The notes under the pieces were generated by a model, which searched no databases, had not been told where the DNA came from, and saw nothing but the letters and a program-made list of their open reading frames with translations. A stretch of 64,000 bases of DNA from CAZNPL01 sp964574815 (lineage in GTDB: Bacteria > Planctomycetota > Phycisphaerae > UBA1845). Position 1 is the stretch's first letter. The number at the start of each line of letters is the position of its first letter. Below are positions 1 through 9,324 of the stretch, in pieces. A program made the translations under genes and the position numbers. The stretch is taken from assembly GCA_964574815.1 (NCBI GenBank), contig CAZNPL010000028.1:32010-96009 (forward strand). Direction: 5' to 3'.

Positions 1-622
1 GCGTGACCCCTTTTCGGCTGTCGTTCAAGCCGCCGGGGCTGAAAAAGATTCCTTTTTGTCAGGCAGGCTTACTTATTGACACGGCGGTGGGGGGGCGTGG
101 CGGGACTCGCGGACCCTTCCGAAGCGACGGGGGCACGATTGCCCACCCCGTGCGCAACCAGCGGGTTGTCAGCCCGCCGCCGTTCAAGAACGAAGCGCAG
201 TTGGAGGCCATCTGGCGAAGCGGGCACCGAGGCGCCCCTACGGTGATCCCTCCCGGCAGAATGGTATGGCGAGGCGCGAGCCGCTCCAGTCGAGCCTCCG
301 CCCACGCGGACGCCTAAAGCGAATTCGCAGCGCCGGTAAAAAGTGAGACCGCCATCCTTCGTCGTTTTCAAATGTAGTCACGACGTTCGGCCCAAACCGG
401 TCCCGGCGCTATCGCAGGGGGCGGCCGGTTTTATTTCGGAGGTGTTCAACTTGGGACAGCCATGCCAGCAGGGAACGCGGCAGAAGATCTGCACAGCGTG
501 GCTTCAATTAATGTGTTAGAAGTGGCATATCCTGGGTAATGGTTGACTATTCATGAGTATGCAGGATACTATTCAGTGGACATGATCCCCGCGGAACGGG
601 GCGTAGCGGTGAGGTCAACGCT
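1..622. other. Left-edge non-coding stretch
   Basis: I see no convincing gene here. Short open frames exist on both strands but have no start signals or recognisable protein features. A weak inverted repeat (AAACCGG at 394-400 and CCGGTTT at 425-431, followed by a T-rich TATTT) might end transcription arriving from the left, but its loop is long. The right end holds a sigma-70-like promoter for the gene starting at 623. Confidence 0.4.
543..570 (+). promoter_or_regulatory. Sigma-70-like promoter upstream of gene at 623
   Basis: TTGACT at 543-548 (5 of 6 consensus matches) and GATACT at 565-570 (4 of 6) are separated by 16 bases. The predicted start of transcription is near 577, giving a leader of about 45 bases before the ATG at 623, which has a GAGGT ribosome site. 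The flanking DNA is AT-richer than its surroundings. This is seen in sequence only. Confidence 0.5.
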
Positions 623-1042
623 ATGGGACGTGCGGAGGCGGCGTGGCAGGTAGAGGTGCATCGGCGCAGGCAGCTACAGAGTTTTCTCGAGTCCTTGGGA
701 CTGATGGGAAGCTCTGTCGGAATCCGCGAGGCCGAGTTCTGGGCCCGCGTCCGTTCGTTGGAGGCGCTCGAACCGGACCTGGGCGGCACCCGTGTACTCG
801 GGTTTGCCTACAGGCGCGTGGGGCTGATCTCGACGCGCTGGGGAGACGAGATGCTGTACGCGCTGACGCTGGAGCCGTGCCCGCACTGGGATGAGAACTT
901 GCTTGTGTTCTTTATTGCCAGGCCCGGGTACGCCGGTGCTGCGCGACCCGGGGCCGTGCGAGGGGTGATACACATTGTCGGCTGTTGTCGTGACAGCGGC
1001 CGTGAGGCCGAAATCGAGATCATCCAGCGTTGTCTTCGATAA
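623..1042 (+). CDS. Hypothetical protein of 139 aa upstream of an XRE regulator
   Basis: I do not recognise this family. The protein is soluble, with no signal peptide or membrane helix. It has a basic N-terminus, a mixed alpha/beta middle and a short Cys pair (GCC) near residue 125. The start is supported by GAGGT seven bases upstream of the ATG and by a promoter at 543-570. It lies 65 bases upstream of an XRE-type DNA-binding protein on the same strand, so the two probably form a small operon. Toxin/antitoxin or ligand-sensor/regulator pairs are often built this way, but nothing in the sequence identifies a toxin fold. It could also be an independent housekeeping protein. Confidence 0.55.
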   Translation: MGRAEAAWQVEVHRRRQLQSFLESLGLMGSSVGIREAEFWARVRSLEALEPDLGGTRVLGFAYRRVGLISTRWGDEMLYALTLEPCPHWDENLLVFFIARPGYAGAARPGAVRGVIHIVGCCRDSGREAEIEIIQRCLR

Positions 1043-1107
1043 TCGTCTCGCGCGGGGAAGGGGAGGGACGGGAGTATAGCAGCTTGTGTTCATACAGGAG
1101 TGTCGTC

Positions 1108-1584
1108 ATGGACGCCACATTGCTCAACCCGAATTGGAGCGCTGAAGTCGTCTCCCGCCAAGTGGCGGCGACTCGAGCCCTTTTGCAAGGATTAGGCCCT
1201 GTTCGAGGGGCGTTTCTGCAGATTATTGCCGAGTTCCTGGCGTCTGATACGGAGTCGGAAGAGACGCTTCGCCAATCGCTTGCGGCCGTGACAAGCGCGT
1301 CTGCCGCCGCAGCCGAACTTAGGGGCGAACCCCTGGACGCATTGCTCGAGGACAAGCCGATAGAGCGTGCTATGAGCGCTTTCGGCAAGAACCTCCGTCG
1401 TCTTCGCCTCGAGCGAAATCTGTCTCAGGAGCAACTGGCCGGCCACGAGGCTCTTGGACTTTCCCAATCCAGTATCGCGCGGTTCGAAAGCGGCAGGTAT
1501 CGGCCGCCGGAGAAGATTCTTGAGGGGCTGGCAAAAGCACTTGAATGCAGCATTGCGGATCTTTGGCCTGAGGGAGCTGACTGA
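1108..1584 (+). CDS. XRE-family helix-turn-helix regulator, 158 aa
   Basis: Residues about 92-152 form a classical HTH_3/XRE domain: a FGKNLRRLRLERNLSQEQLA-type helix pair, then LSQSSIARFESGRYRPP as recognition helix and turn, then a third helix ending in ALECSIADLW. The N-terminal 90 residues are helical and rich in Ala and Glu, with no match I recognise; they may be a dimerisation or effector region. ATG at 1108 is chosen because CAGGAG lies seven bases upstream; the frame is open to 1030 but lacks such a site. It follows an unknown 139-aa gene on the same strand and is likely co-transcribed and autoregulatory, as is usual for small XRE proteins. Confidence 0.8.
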   Translation: MDATLLNPNWSAEVVSRQVAATRALLQGLGPVRGAFLQIIAEFLASDTESEETLRQSLAAVTSASAAAAELRGEPLDALLEDKPIERAMSAFGKNLRRLRLERNLSQEQLAGHEALGLSQSSIARFESGRYRPPEKILEGLAKALECSIADLWPEGAD

Positions 1585-1666
1585 AGACTCCAGCCGGGAG
1601 CCGGAAGCGAACGCGCAACGGCGACGAAGCGTAAGCCCGCACCTGTTTCGCCTGCCCCCCTTTCGC

Positions 1667-3058
1667 CTAAAGCCCAGAAAGGCCCATCGGTTGGGAGGGT
1701 ATTTCGCCCTCTGTGTCGTCCGCCGAGTCGGCGGGCGGTCGCCTGAAGGGTTGCGGGCGCCAGTATGTCAGTGAACGCCAGAGCCATTCGAGCGGGCCGA
1801 AGCGGAAATGCCTGAGCCACACGGGCGAGTACCACAACTGCAGCGCGGCGATGGCGATGACGATGCCGAGTTGGCCCAGGCGGTCAACCCGCCCGAAGAG
1901 TCCGAAGCCGTGGCCATAGAAAAGCGTGGTGCAGATCACCGAGTGCATGATGTAGTTGGTGAAGGCCATGCGGCCGACCGCCGCCAAGCGGTTCTTCAGG
2001 CCGGTCAGCAGGTCGGACCGGCACAGCAGCATGATCACGCCGATCCACGCGAACGCCACCAGCAGGCTGCCGAAATAGTTGTACATCGACCCGGTGCTCA
2101 TTCCTTCCATCATGTCCCAGCCGGCGGAGACGTTATGATGGATGCCGTAGGCCACCACCGGGAGGCCGCAGACGAAGCCGATCACGACAAGGGCCGTGTA
2201 GAGCCCTTTCGATCGCGTGTTTGACAGCACGCCGGTCTTCAGCAGGGCCATCCCCAGTAGCATGACGCCGAGAATCCTCCAGCCGAAAACATACAGAAAG
2301 CCGAACATCGACACCCACGTCTCGAAGCGCGCAGGCAAATGGTCGAGATAACCGCCGCGGTAGGCCGCCTCCTCTTTGGCGATCGTCTCTGGAGGTGGCG
2401 CCCACATTTCGAGCATCTCCTTCGTCTCCTCCGGTGGCATTTTCTCCATGAACGCGGGGAAGTTGAGCAGAAGGACGGCGGGAATGCAGAGCAGCACGAC
2501 GCTGACCACCATCAGCAGCCACGGTCGGGCGCGGCTGAACCAGAATGCGATCATCCCGCAGATCGCGTAGGTCAGGAGGATGTCGCCGTGCCAAATCAGA
2601 GCCCCGTGGAGGCCGCCGAACAGGGCGAGCCAGAGCATGCGGCGGTAGTGCAGCCCGGCTGATCGCCCCGTGCGGGCGCGTGCCCGGGAAGTCATCAGTA
2701 CGATGCCGGCGCCGAAGAGCATCGAGAAGATCGTGATGAACTTGGCGTCGGCGACGACGTGGTTGATGCACCACAGGGAGAAGTTCAGGGGATCATTGTC
2801 ACCGTACGAGGTCGGGTTCATGTAGGCGCACAGCGGCATGGCGAACGCCTGCATGTTCATCAGCAGGACGCCCAGCAAGGCGAAGCCGCGCAGAATATCG
2901 ATGCTGTCGATGCGCTCGGCTCCGGTGGCGGGCCTGGCGGGCAAGCGCTGGGCGGCCGGAGCGGAGCCGCCCCCCGGCTGACCGCCGGGTGACACTTCGC
3001 CTGTGGTCTGGGCATCGGCCGAAGTAGAGTCCGGCTCTCTGTGTTCAGAAGCGTGCAT
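1667..3058 (-). CDS. DUF418-family polytopic membrane protein (YeiB-like)
   Basis: The 463-aa protein has a hydrophilic, Pro/Gly-rich N-terminal tail of about 48 residues, then a RIDSIDILRGFALLGVLLMN segment typical of the DUF418/YeiB and related acyltransferase-3-like membrane families. About ten hydrophobic segments follow. The C-terminus carries FGPLEWLWRSLTYW at about 420-433, the signature end of DUF418. The biochemical role of this family is unsettled; some members are proposed to act on cell-envelope substrates. AGGAGG lies upstream of the ATG at 3058. The neighbour upstream on the same strand is a membrane-fused spermidine-synthase-like gene ending 173 bases away, so co-transcription is possible but not shown. 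Confidence 0.85.
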   Translation of the reverse strand: MHASEHREPDSTSADAQTTGEVSPGGQPGGGSAPAAQRLPARPATGAERIDSIDILRGFALLGVLLMNMQAFAMPLCAYMNPTSYGDNDPLNFSLWCINHVVADAKFITIFSMLFGAGIVLMTSRARARTGRSAGLHYRRMLWLALFGGLHGALIWHGDILLTYAICGMIAFWFSRARPWLLMVVSVVLLCIPAVLLLNFPAFMEKMPPEETKEMLEMWAPPPETIAKEEAAYRGGYLDHLPARFETWVSMFGFLYVFGWRILGVMLLGMALLKTGVLSNTRSKGLYTALVVIGFVCGLPVVAYGIHHNVSAGWDMMEGMSTGSMYNYFGSLLVAFAWIGVIMLLCRSDLLTGLKNRLAAVGRMAFTNYIMHSVICTTLFYGHGFGLFGRVDRLGQLGIVIAIAALQLWYSPVWLRHFRFGPLEWLWRSLTYWRPQPFRRPPADSADDTEGEIPSQPMGLSGL

Positions 3059-3231
3059 GGCCTCTCGCCTCCTCGAACGTGACCTCCCTCGCTTCGCGGG
3101 CAGTAGAGGCTCTCACAGCGTCCGGGTCAACGTTTGGGGAACAGACTCGAACGGCCGGCACGTTCATTGAGTGCCGGAGTCGCCTCGGCAGGTCCTCGGC
3201 GCCACGGTGTCGAGAGTTGGCGGGCTCCGGT

Positions 3232-5862
3232 TCACGGCAACCGAGGCGGGGTCCCTCTCGCCCGGAGGTCGTGTTCGAAGAGCTGCAGGACGACGCTGGC
3301 GGAGGGGTCTTCGGGGTTGGCCTCGACGGCTTTGGCGGCGAGGTCGCGGGCGGCGCGCAGGCGGCCGGCGGCCTGCTCGGCGAAGGCCTGGCGGACGAGG
3401 CGTGCGGACTCGCGATAGGGGCTGTCGGGCGAGACGAAGTCCGGTGGGCCGTCGGGGGCGGGAGCTTTTTCGGCGGCCAGGAGCAGCCGGATGTTATCGC
3501 CTTGCGCCCGGCGCCAATCGGCCGGGGTCGTTTTGAAGGTCGAGAAGTCGAGGATGAGGTGGTCCCACTTGCTGATCGGTCCGGGACCGAGCACTGTTTC
3601 AAGTTGCGCCTTTCCGGCGATCCATCGGGCGTAGAGGGCCTCGGCGCTGTCGATGAAATAGGGCAGCAAGTCGTCATGCGCGGGCGAGTCAGCGTAGCGC
3701 GACTCGTCCATGGCGCCGCGTCCGCCGAGCGGTTGTGTCGAGCCGATCGCAAACATCGAGCCGGGCGGGAAGTAGAAGACTTCCACATGCGGAAAAACGG
3801 CGCAAAGCGTGCGCAGGTTGATGCGCAGGTCGGTGGCCAGCATTCCCAGCGGGGCCCATTGGATAAAGAGGCCGCGGTCGGTCAGTCTCGACCGGGCGAA
3901 TTCGTAGAACTCGCGACAGAGCAGAGCTGCATTACCCGCGAAGAATGGGTGTTGCTTGCCGTCGGAGATGATCAGGTCGTAGCGCTGTGGCGTGCGAAGC
4001 AGGTAGTTGATCACGTCGTCGACGATGACGTCCACACGCGGGTCTGCCAGAGAGGACGATTCGGGAAAGAGTGCGCAGCCACGGACCACGGCGGGATTGA
4101 TCTCGACGCAGTCGATTACATCGAGCTGAGGGTGTCTGGTGAGGGCCTCGACCGTCGCCCCCGATCCCAAACCGACGTTCAAAACCGTGCGGACGTCCGG
4201 CTCGAGAACGATGGGCAGGTGGGCCAGCATGACCTGTTTGCGATAGAACAGGCTGCCCCGGAAGCCCTTGCTCCAGCCGATCTGATAGCCGTCGATGGTC
4301 ATCGACAGCCGTTCGGGGCGCTGAAGATTTTGAAGCACCTGAACCGTTGCCAGATCACCCTCCTCCAGGAATACGACCTCGGCGGCTGTGTCGTCGGGCC
4401 GTTCGCCGTGCAGCGGCAACGAGCGCGGCAATAGCATGGCCATCGCGAGCACGACGATTGCCGGGGCGGCCGCGATCGTGAGTGAGCGGCGGACATTGCG
4501 GCGGATGGCCAGGAATATGAGGCCGCCTAGCAAGAGATTGACGACGGCCAGCACCTTGGTGCCGCCGATCGTGCCAAACATCGGCAACAGAATGATTGCC
4601 CCGGCGGCGGCCCCGAGCACACTGCCGATGTTGGCCAGCAGGTAGGCACTGCCCGCCCGGTGGCTCAGTTTTCGCACGTCGCCGAGGTAGAGCCGGCTGG
4701 CGAGCGGAAAGGAGAGGCCCATCAGCAATGTAGCGGGCGTCATGGTCATCACGGCCACGCCGGCATCGAGGAACAGGCGGGCCCACCAAGGTTTGGCCTG
4801 GACGACGTCGGAGTAGATGCTGAACTGCTCCCGGAAAGCTCCGGAGGAAAGTAAAGCGGACTCGCATCCGATGGCGATCATGGCCAGTCCGGCGATGCCG
4901 CATTGCGTGAGGGCGAGGGTCCGCTCGGGCGATCCTCGCCGGACGACGAATCGCAGCAGCAAGGAGCCCGCGCCCAGCCCGATCAGAAAGATCACCAGGA
5001 CGATGGTGAGCGCGTAAGTGCTGTTGCCCACGACGTAGCGCAGCGCCCGGAACCAGACGATCTCGTAGCTCAACGTGGTGAAGCCGGATAGGAGAATCAC
5101 CGCGCCGATGATCCAGCGGCGGAGCTCTGTGGGCAGGGCGGTGTCCTTCTCTGGCAGGGTGCGGACCGCTCGGACGCTCAGGGCACGAACGAGCAGGAAA
5201 GCCCCGCAGGCCACGGCGAGGTTCAGGACGTTGGCCACGCGGACGGTGGCGGTGAGGCCCAGTCGTTCGATGAGGACAACGCCGCCGATCAACGCACCGA
5301 AGGCCCCCCCGAGCGTGTTGATGCCATAGATCAGGCCCAGGTGACGGTCGACCTGGCGGACTGTCTGGATAAGTATGGTGCACAGGGCGGGGAACGTGGC
5401 CCCCATCAGGGCTGAGGGGATGAGCAGGATAAAGAAGACCATCGCGAATCGCACGCACGCCAGCCACCACGAGGCGCTTGCGCCGCGGACGACTTGTGCG
5501 AAGATTTCGGGCAGGGCGTAGAGCGTGAGCGTGATCAGGGCCGTCGTCAGGGCGATGCCCAGTTCCAGAACGCCGTACAGGGCCAGGGGACGTATGACAC
5601 GCCGATCCACGAGGTGGTACAACCATGCCCCCAGGCCCATGCCGCCGAGGAACCCGGCGATCACGCTGCTGGCCGCAAGCGTCGTGCTGCCGAACGTCAG
5701 CGTGAGCATCTTGGCCCACACGAGTTCGTAGATCAGGGCGGCGCATCCGGAAGCGAACGCGAACAGATAGCAGCAGAAGACGGCCCACGGATTGAATGGC
5801 CGAGCGTCGTTCGGGCGAGGGGATGGAGCGCGCGGCGTGACGCGCGGTTTGCCTTTCTTCAT
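3232..5862 (-). CDS. Membrane-fused spermidine-synthase-like protein
   Basis: About 876 aa in two parts. Residues about 25-500 hold many hydrophobic helices (SGCAALIYELVW near the start, GTTLAAS, GGMGLGAW), typical of the fused MFS/spermidine-synthase family. Residues about 520-780 are a Rossmann methyltransferase-like aminopropyltransferase domain with GLGSGATVEAL near 565, VEINP as the acidic nucleotide-binding strand, VDDVINYL, and YDLIISDG near 630. A short TPR-like helical tail (AARDLAAKAVEANPEDPSA) closes the protein. The true substrate of membrane-fused members is not established. ATG at 5862 is chosen; GTG at 5880 is in frame and neither has a good ribosome site. No decarboxylase or other polyamine gene is nearby. 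It is divergent from the helicase gene at 5953. Confidence 0.82.
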   Translation of the reverse strand: MKKGKPRVTPRAPSPRPNDARPFNPWAVFCCYLFAFASGCAALIYELVWAKMLTLTFGSTTLAASSVIAGFLGGMGLGAWLYHLVDRRVIRPLALYGVLELGIALTTALITLTLYALPEIFAQVVRGASASWWLACVRFAMVFFILLIPSALMGATFPALCTILIQTVRQVDRHLGLIYGINTLGGAFGALIGGVVLIERLGLTATVRVANVLNLAVACGAFLLVRALSVRAVRTLPEKDTALPTELRRWIIGAVILLSGFTTLSYEIVWFRALRYVVGNSTYALTIVLVIFLIGLGAGSLLLRFVVRRGSPERTLALTQCGIAGLAMIAIGCESALLSSGAFREQFSIYSDVVQAKPWWARLFLDAGVAVMTMTPATLLMGLSFPLASRLYLGDVRKLSHRAGSAYLLANIGSVLGAAAGAIILLPMFGTIGGTKVLAVVNLLLGGLIFLAIRRNVRRSLTIAAAPAIVVLAMAMLLPRSLPLHGERPDDTAAEVVFLEEGDLATVQVLQNLQRPERLSMTIDGYQIGWSKGFRGSLFYRKQVMLAHLPIVLEPDVRTVLNVGLGSGATVEALTRHPQLDVIDCVEINPAVVRGCALFPESSSLADPRVDVIVDDVINYLLRTPQRYDLIISDGKQHPFFAGNAALLCREFYEFARSRLTDRGLFIQWAPLGMLATDLRINLRTLCAVFPHVEVFYFPPGSMFAIGSTQPLGGRGAMDESRYADSPAHDDLLPYFIDSAEALYARWIAGKAQLETVLGPGPISKWDHLILDFSTFKTTPADWRRAQGDNIRLLLAAEKAPAPDGPPDFVSPDSPYRESARLVRQAFAEQAAGRLRAARDLAAKAVEANPEDPSASVVLQLFEHDLRARGTPPRLP

Positions 5863-5952
5863 AGCTTGATCGTGTCGCACCGCCTGAGAGGCGTCAAGCT
5901 AGGTCAGGGGTCACGCGGGCGGAGCGGGGCGACATGGGTGAATCGAGCGGGT

Positions 5953-8142
5953 ATGGTAGCGAGGATGGATCGCTCGGAAATCTGCGACAAGTTCCTCGAT
6001 ACGCTCGAATTCGACCTCTACGCGTTCCAGGAGGAGGCGCTGCTGGCCTGGTTCGAATCGGAGGGCGGGGTGCTCGTGTCGGCCCCGACCGGGATGGGCA
6101 AGACGCTGGTGGCCGAGGCGGCCATCTTCGAGGCGCTGCAGAGCGGGCAACGGCTTTACTACACGACGCCGCTGATCGCGTTGACCGATCAGAAGTTCCG
6201 CGAATTTCAGGACCTGGCCGAGCGGTGGGGGTTTCCGCGAGAGGAGATCGGGCTCATCACCGGCAACCGCCGCGTCAATCCCGACGCGAGCGTCCGGGTG
6301 GTGGTGGCCGAGATCCTGCTGAATCACCTGCTGGCCGGCGACGTGCACTTCCATGGCGTCAGCGGCGTGGTCATGGACGAGTTCCACAACTTCAACGACC
6401 TGGAACGCGGCATCGTCTGGGAGCTGACTCTGGTTCTGTTGCCGAAGGAGGTTCGGCTCATGCTGCTGTCGGCCACGGTGGGCAACGCGGCCGAGTTCCT
6501 GGGCTGGCTTCGGGAGAAGCACGGGCGCACGCTTCGCCTGGTTCAGACCGACGAGCGGCGCGTGCCGCTGGAATTCGTCTGGATCGGGGACAAGACGCTG
6601 ACCGAGCTGCTGCCGACGATGGTGTCCGACGACGACGCGGAGAACCGCTCGCCGGCGCTGGTTTTCTGTTTCATCCGCGACGAATGCTGGGAGCTGGCCG
6701 AGCGGCTCAAGGGGCAGAAGCTGATCGACCAGGCCGCTCGGGCGGAAATCGAGCGCGAAATGGAGTTGGAGGACTTCGAGCAGGGCATCGGTCCCAAACT
6801 AAAGCAGATGCTCATCCGCGGAGTCGGCGTCCATCACGCCGGGGTGCTGCCCAAGCACAAGCTGGTGGTCGAGAAGCTGTTTCTCAAAAAGCTGATCCCT
6901 TTCGTGATCTGCACCGAGACGCTGGCGGCCGGCATCAACCTGCCGGCGCGTTCGGTCGTGCTGACTACGCTGGTCAAGGGCAAGCCGGGCGAGCGCAAGG
7001 TGATCTTTTCGTCCACGGCTCACCAGATGTTCGGCCGGGCGGGGCGGCCGCAGTTCGACGACAAGGGCTACGTCTACGCCCTGGCCCACGAGGACGACGT
7101 CAAGATCGAGAAATGGCGCAAAAAGTACGAGCAGCTCGATCCGAACTCGAAGGACCCGGGCATCATGCGGGCCCGGAAGAACCTGGAGCGCAAGCGGCCG
7201 ACGCGGCGCAAGACGCAGACCTACTGGACTGAGGGACAGTATCGCACGCTGATCAAGGCCGGGCCGGCGAAGCTCTACAGCCGCTCGATGATTCCGTACC
7301 AGGTGCTGGTGTATCTGCTGAACAGCAGAGGAACGCTGCACGAGATCCGGGAGTTTCTGTCGAAACGCTTTAACAACGACAAGCAGATCGAGAAGTTCCA
7401 GAAGCAGCTCGATCACATGATCGGCAACCTGGCTACCTTCGGCTACCTGACGCAGGAGACCGATGGCGACCACGTGACGGTCCACGACAACGTCGAGCGC
7501 CTGCTGGTCTTCCGAAGCGTGGATCCGCTGTACGGGGCGTTTCTGGCCGAGCTACTGACGTACAGCAATTCGGCGGAGAAGCTGCAGGTGCTCGAATCTG
7601 TGCTGCCGACGCCGCCCGCCATCCGCCGGCAGGTGCGGTTGCCCGACGACATGCAGCCTGGCCCGCTACAGACCGAGGTCGCGCAGCCGAGGCTGCTTCA
7701 GGCGGGGCTGGCGATTTTCGACGCCGAGTCGGGCCGCTTGGCGTCGGCCCTCGACGACGCCGGGCCGGACTATTGGGAGGAGCCGCGGAAGTGGCCGCTG
7801 ACGTTGCCGGAGATGCTCAAGATGCTGTTCGATAACCGGCTGGAAACGCCGGAGGATCTGATCATTCAACCACAGTGGATCGCGGGCGGCATCTTTGACA
7901 TCGAAAGCGACTTCTACAAGTACGTCCGCAACCGCGACCTGGCCAAGAACGAGGGGCTCCTTCTGCGTCACCTGCTACGGTTGGTCATTCTGGCCGGCGA
8001 GTTTTTCGGGTTTTCAGGCGAGGACCCCGAATACTCTGAGATCACCACGCGCGTAACGGCGGTCTGCAACCAGGTCGACCCGCGCTACACCGACCGTTTC
8101 CTCACGGCCGAAACGGAGGCCGCCCAACTGGCGAAGGTGTGA
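5953..8142 (+). CDS. Ski2-like DEAD/DEAH superfamily 2 helicase, 729 aa
   Basis: The motif order is that of an SF2 RNA/DNA helicase: Walker A APTGMGKT at about 44-51, MDEFHNFND (motif II, DEFH variant) near 141, LLSAT near 171, ICTETLAAGINLPARSVV, and QMFGRAGRP (motif VI) near 357. The DExH-type box and the INLPA/GRAGRP region point to Ski2/Hel308-like enzymes. The C-terminal 330 residues are helical with no motif I recognise. The frame is open back to 5494, but that stretch is antisense to the neighbouring gene; ATG at 5953 gives a sensible N-terminus just ahead of the helicase core (ATG 5965 is an alternative). Likely role is unwinding or remodelling of nucleic acids in the cytoplasm, substrate unknown. 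It converges on the aminopeptidase gene with a 30-base gap. Confidence 0.87.
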   Translation: MVARMDRSEICDKFLDTLEFDLYAFQEEALLAWFESEGGVLVSAPTGMGKTLVAEAAIFEALQSGQRLYYTTPLIALTDQKFREFQDLAERWGFPREEIGLITGNRRVNPDASVRVVVAEILLNHLLAGDVHFHGVSGVVMDEFHNFNDLERGIVWELTLVLLPKEVRLMLLSATVGNAAEFLGWLREKHGRTLRLVQTDERRVPLEFVWIGDKTLTELLPTMVSDDDAENRSPALVFCFIRDECWELAERLKGQKLIDQAARAEIEREMELEDFEQGIGPKLKQMLIRGVGVHHAGVLPKHKLVVEKLFLKKLIPFVICTETLAAGINLPARSVVLTTLVKGKPGERKVIFSSTAHQMFGRAGRPQFDDKGYVYALAHEDDVKIEKWRKKYEQLDPNSKDPGIMRARKNLERKRPTRRKTQTYWTEGQYRTLIKAGPAKLYSRSMIPYQVLVYLLNSRGTLHEIREFLSKRFNNDKQIEKFQKQLDHMIGNLATFGYLTQETDGDHVTVHDNVERLLVFRSVDPLYGAFLAELLTYSNSAEKLQVLESVLPTPPAIRRQVRLPDDMQPGPLQTEVAQPRLLQAGLAIFDAESGRLASALDDAGPDYWEEPRKWPLTLPEMLKMLFDNRLETPEDLIIQPQWIAGGIFDIESDFYKYVRNRDLAKNEGLLLRHLLRLVILAGEFFGFSGEDPEYSEITTRVTAVCNQVDPRYTDRFLTAETEAAQLAKV

Positions 8143-8172
8143 CGCTTCACTCCTTGGGGGTGGCGCGCCGAC

Positions 8173-9324
8173 TCACTTTCCGCGCCTGGCCGGTTGGGGC
8201 CAGGTCGTTTTCTGGAAGCGTCCGTTTTTTGCGATGGTCTTGCCGTCGGCTTCGATCCGGCCGCCCTGGCGGAGGTCGCAGACCATGTCCCAGTGCAGGG
8301 CGCTCTTGTTCTTGCCGCCCGACTCCGGCAGGGAGGCGCCCAGGGCCATGTGGACCGTGCCGCCGATCTTCTCGTCGAACAATGTGTTGCGGGTGAAGCG
8401 CTGGATCGAATAGTTTGTGCCGATGGCGACTTCGCCCAGGGTGCGGCCGCCTTCGTCCTGGTCCATCATCTTGAACAGGAAGCCCTTGCCTTTGGAAGCG
8501 TCGGCGTCGACGACCTTGCCGTCGCGGAACTTGAGCCACACGTCGGTCACCTCGCGCCCCTGGTAAACCGCCGGAAAGGTAAAGCGCACCTCGCCCTCGG
8601 TAGCCGACTCGATCGGGCCGGTGAAGACCTCGCCGTCCGGGAAGTTATTGGATCCGTCGCAGTTGACCCACTTGCGGCCCTTGACGCCGAAGCGGATGTC
8701 GGTGCCGTTGGGCGCGACGTAGCGGACTTCGCCGGCTTTGTTCAGAAAGTCGGCCAATCGCTGCTGCCGCGTGTGCACCTTCTTCCACTCGGCCACCGGG
8801 TTCGGCAGATGCAGCAGGCCGGCCTGGAAGACGAAGTCGGCGTACTCTGAGAGCGACATTTCCGCGTCCTGGGCGGCTGATTCGCACGGAAATTGCGTAC
8901 CGACCCAGCGCAGCTTGTCGCGGCCCTTCTTTCCGACGCGCTCGATGATGGCCTCGAGGAGCGGCCGGCGGGTGAGGCTGAGCGCGGCCTGTTTTTTCGG
9001 ATCGACGTTGGTCATGGCCCGCGTGTTGCGCGAACCCCATGCCGTGATGTAGCCGTCGAACGTTTTGACCTCTTCGAGGTCGAGCGGAAAGAGGTAGCTG
9101 AGCTGCTCTTTCTTTCCGTAGCGACAGAGCAGCTCGCCGCATTCGTCCGACACGAGCCGCGCGACGGGATGGCCGCCGGCCCGCAGGACCTCGCGGTAGA
9201 CGGCCAGCAGCAGCGACTCGGCGACCGTGCCCATCCGAATGCCGACGACATCGCCCTTGCTCACACCGACCGAATAGCGCACCAGAAGTTGCGCCAGTTT
9301 CTCCAACCTCGGGTCGATCATCAT
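8173..9324 (-). CDS. M29-family metal-dependent aminopeptidase, 383 aa
   Basis: The protein matches the thermophilic metalloprotease (M29, AmpS/PepS-like) family in length and motifs. These include FTGPIE (Glu ligand), LGEVAIGTN (Glu), GTVHMALG (His) and the C-terminal HWDM, which supplies the His-x-Asp ligands of the two-metal site. The N-terminal half has the family's typical MGT/SLL and GGHP segments. It is predicted to remove N-terminal residues from peptides in the cytoplasm; there is no signal peptide. The start is ATG at 9324 with AGGAG eight bases upstream, which excludes the 27-residue extension that is also open. It converges with the helicase gene. Confidence 0.9.
   Translation of the reverse strand: MMIDPRLEKLAQLLVRYSVGVSKGDVVGIRMGTVAESLLLAVYREVLRAGGHPVARLVSDECGELLCRYGKKEQLSYLFPLDLEEVKTFDGYITAWGSRNTRAMTNVDPKKQAALSLTRRPLLEAIIERVGKKGRDKLRWVGTQFPCESAAQDAEMSLSEYADFVFQAGLLHLPNPVAEWKKVHTRQQRLADFLNKAGEVRYVAPNGTDIRFGVKGRKWVNCDGSNNFPDGEVFTGPIESATEGEVRFTFPAVYQGREVTDVWLKFRDGKVVDADASKGKGFLFKMMDQDEGGRTLGEVAIGTNYSIQRFTRNTLFDEKIGGTVHMALGASLPESGGKNKSALHWDMVCDLRQGGRIEADGKTIAKNGRFQKTTWPQPARRGK

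Noticed and set aside
3..317. Possible gene at the left edge (104 residues)
   Set aside because: It has no ribosome site, a Gly/Arg/Pro-rich random-like composition and an equally long frame on the opposite strand.
5494..5952. An N-terminal extension of the helicase
   Set aside because: It lies antisense to the N-terminal coding part of the spermidine-synthase-like gene, and the helicase core starts soon after ATG 5953.
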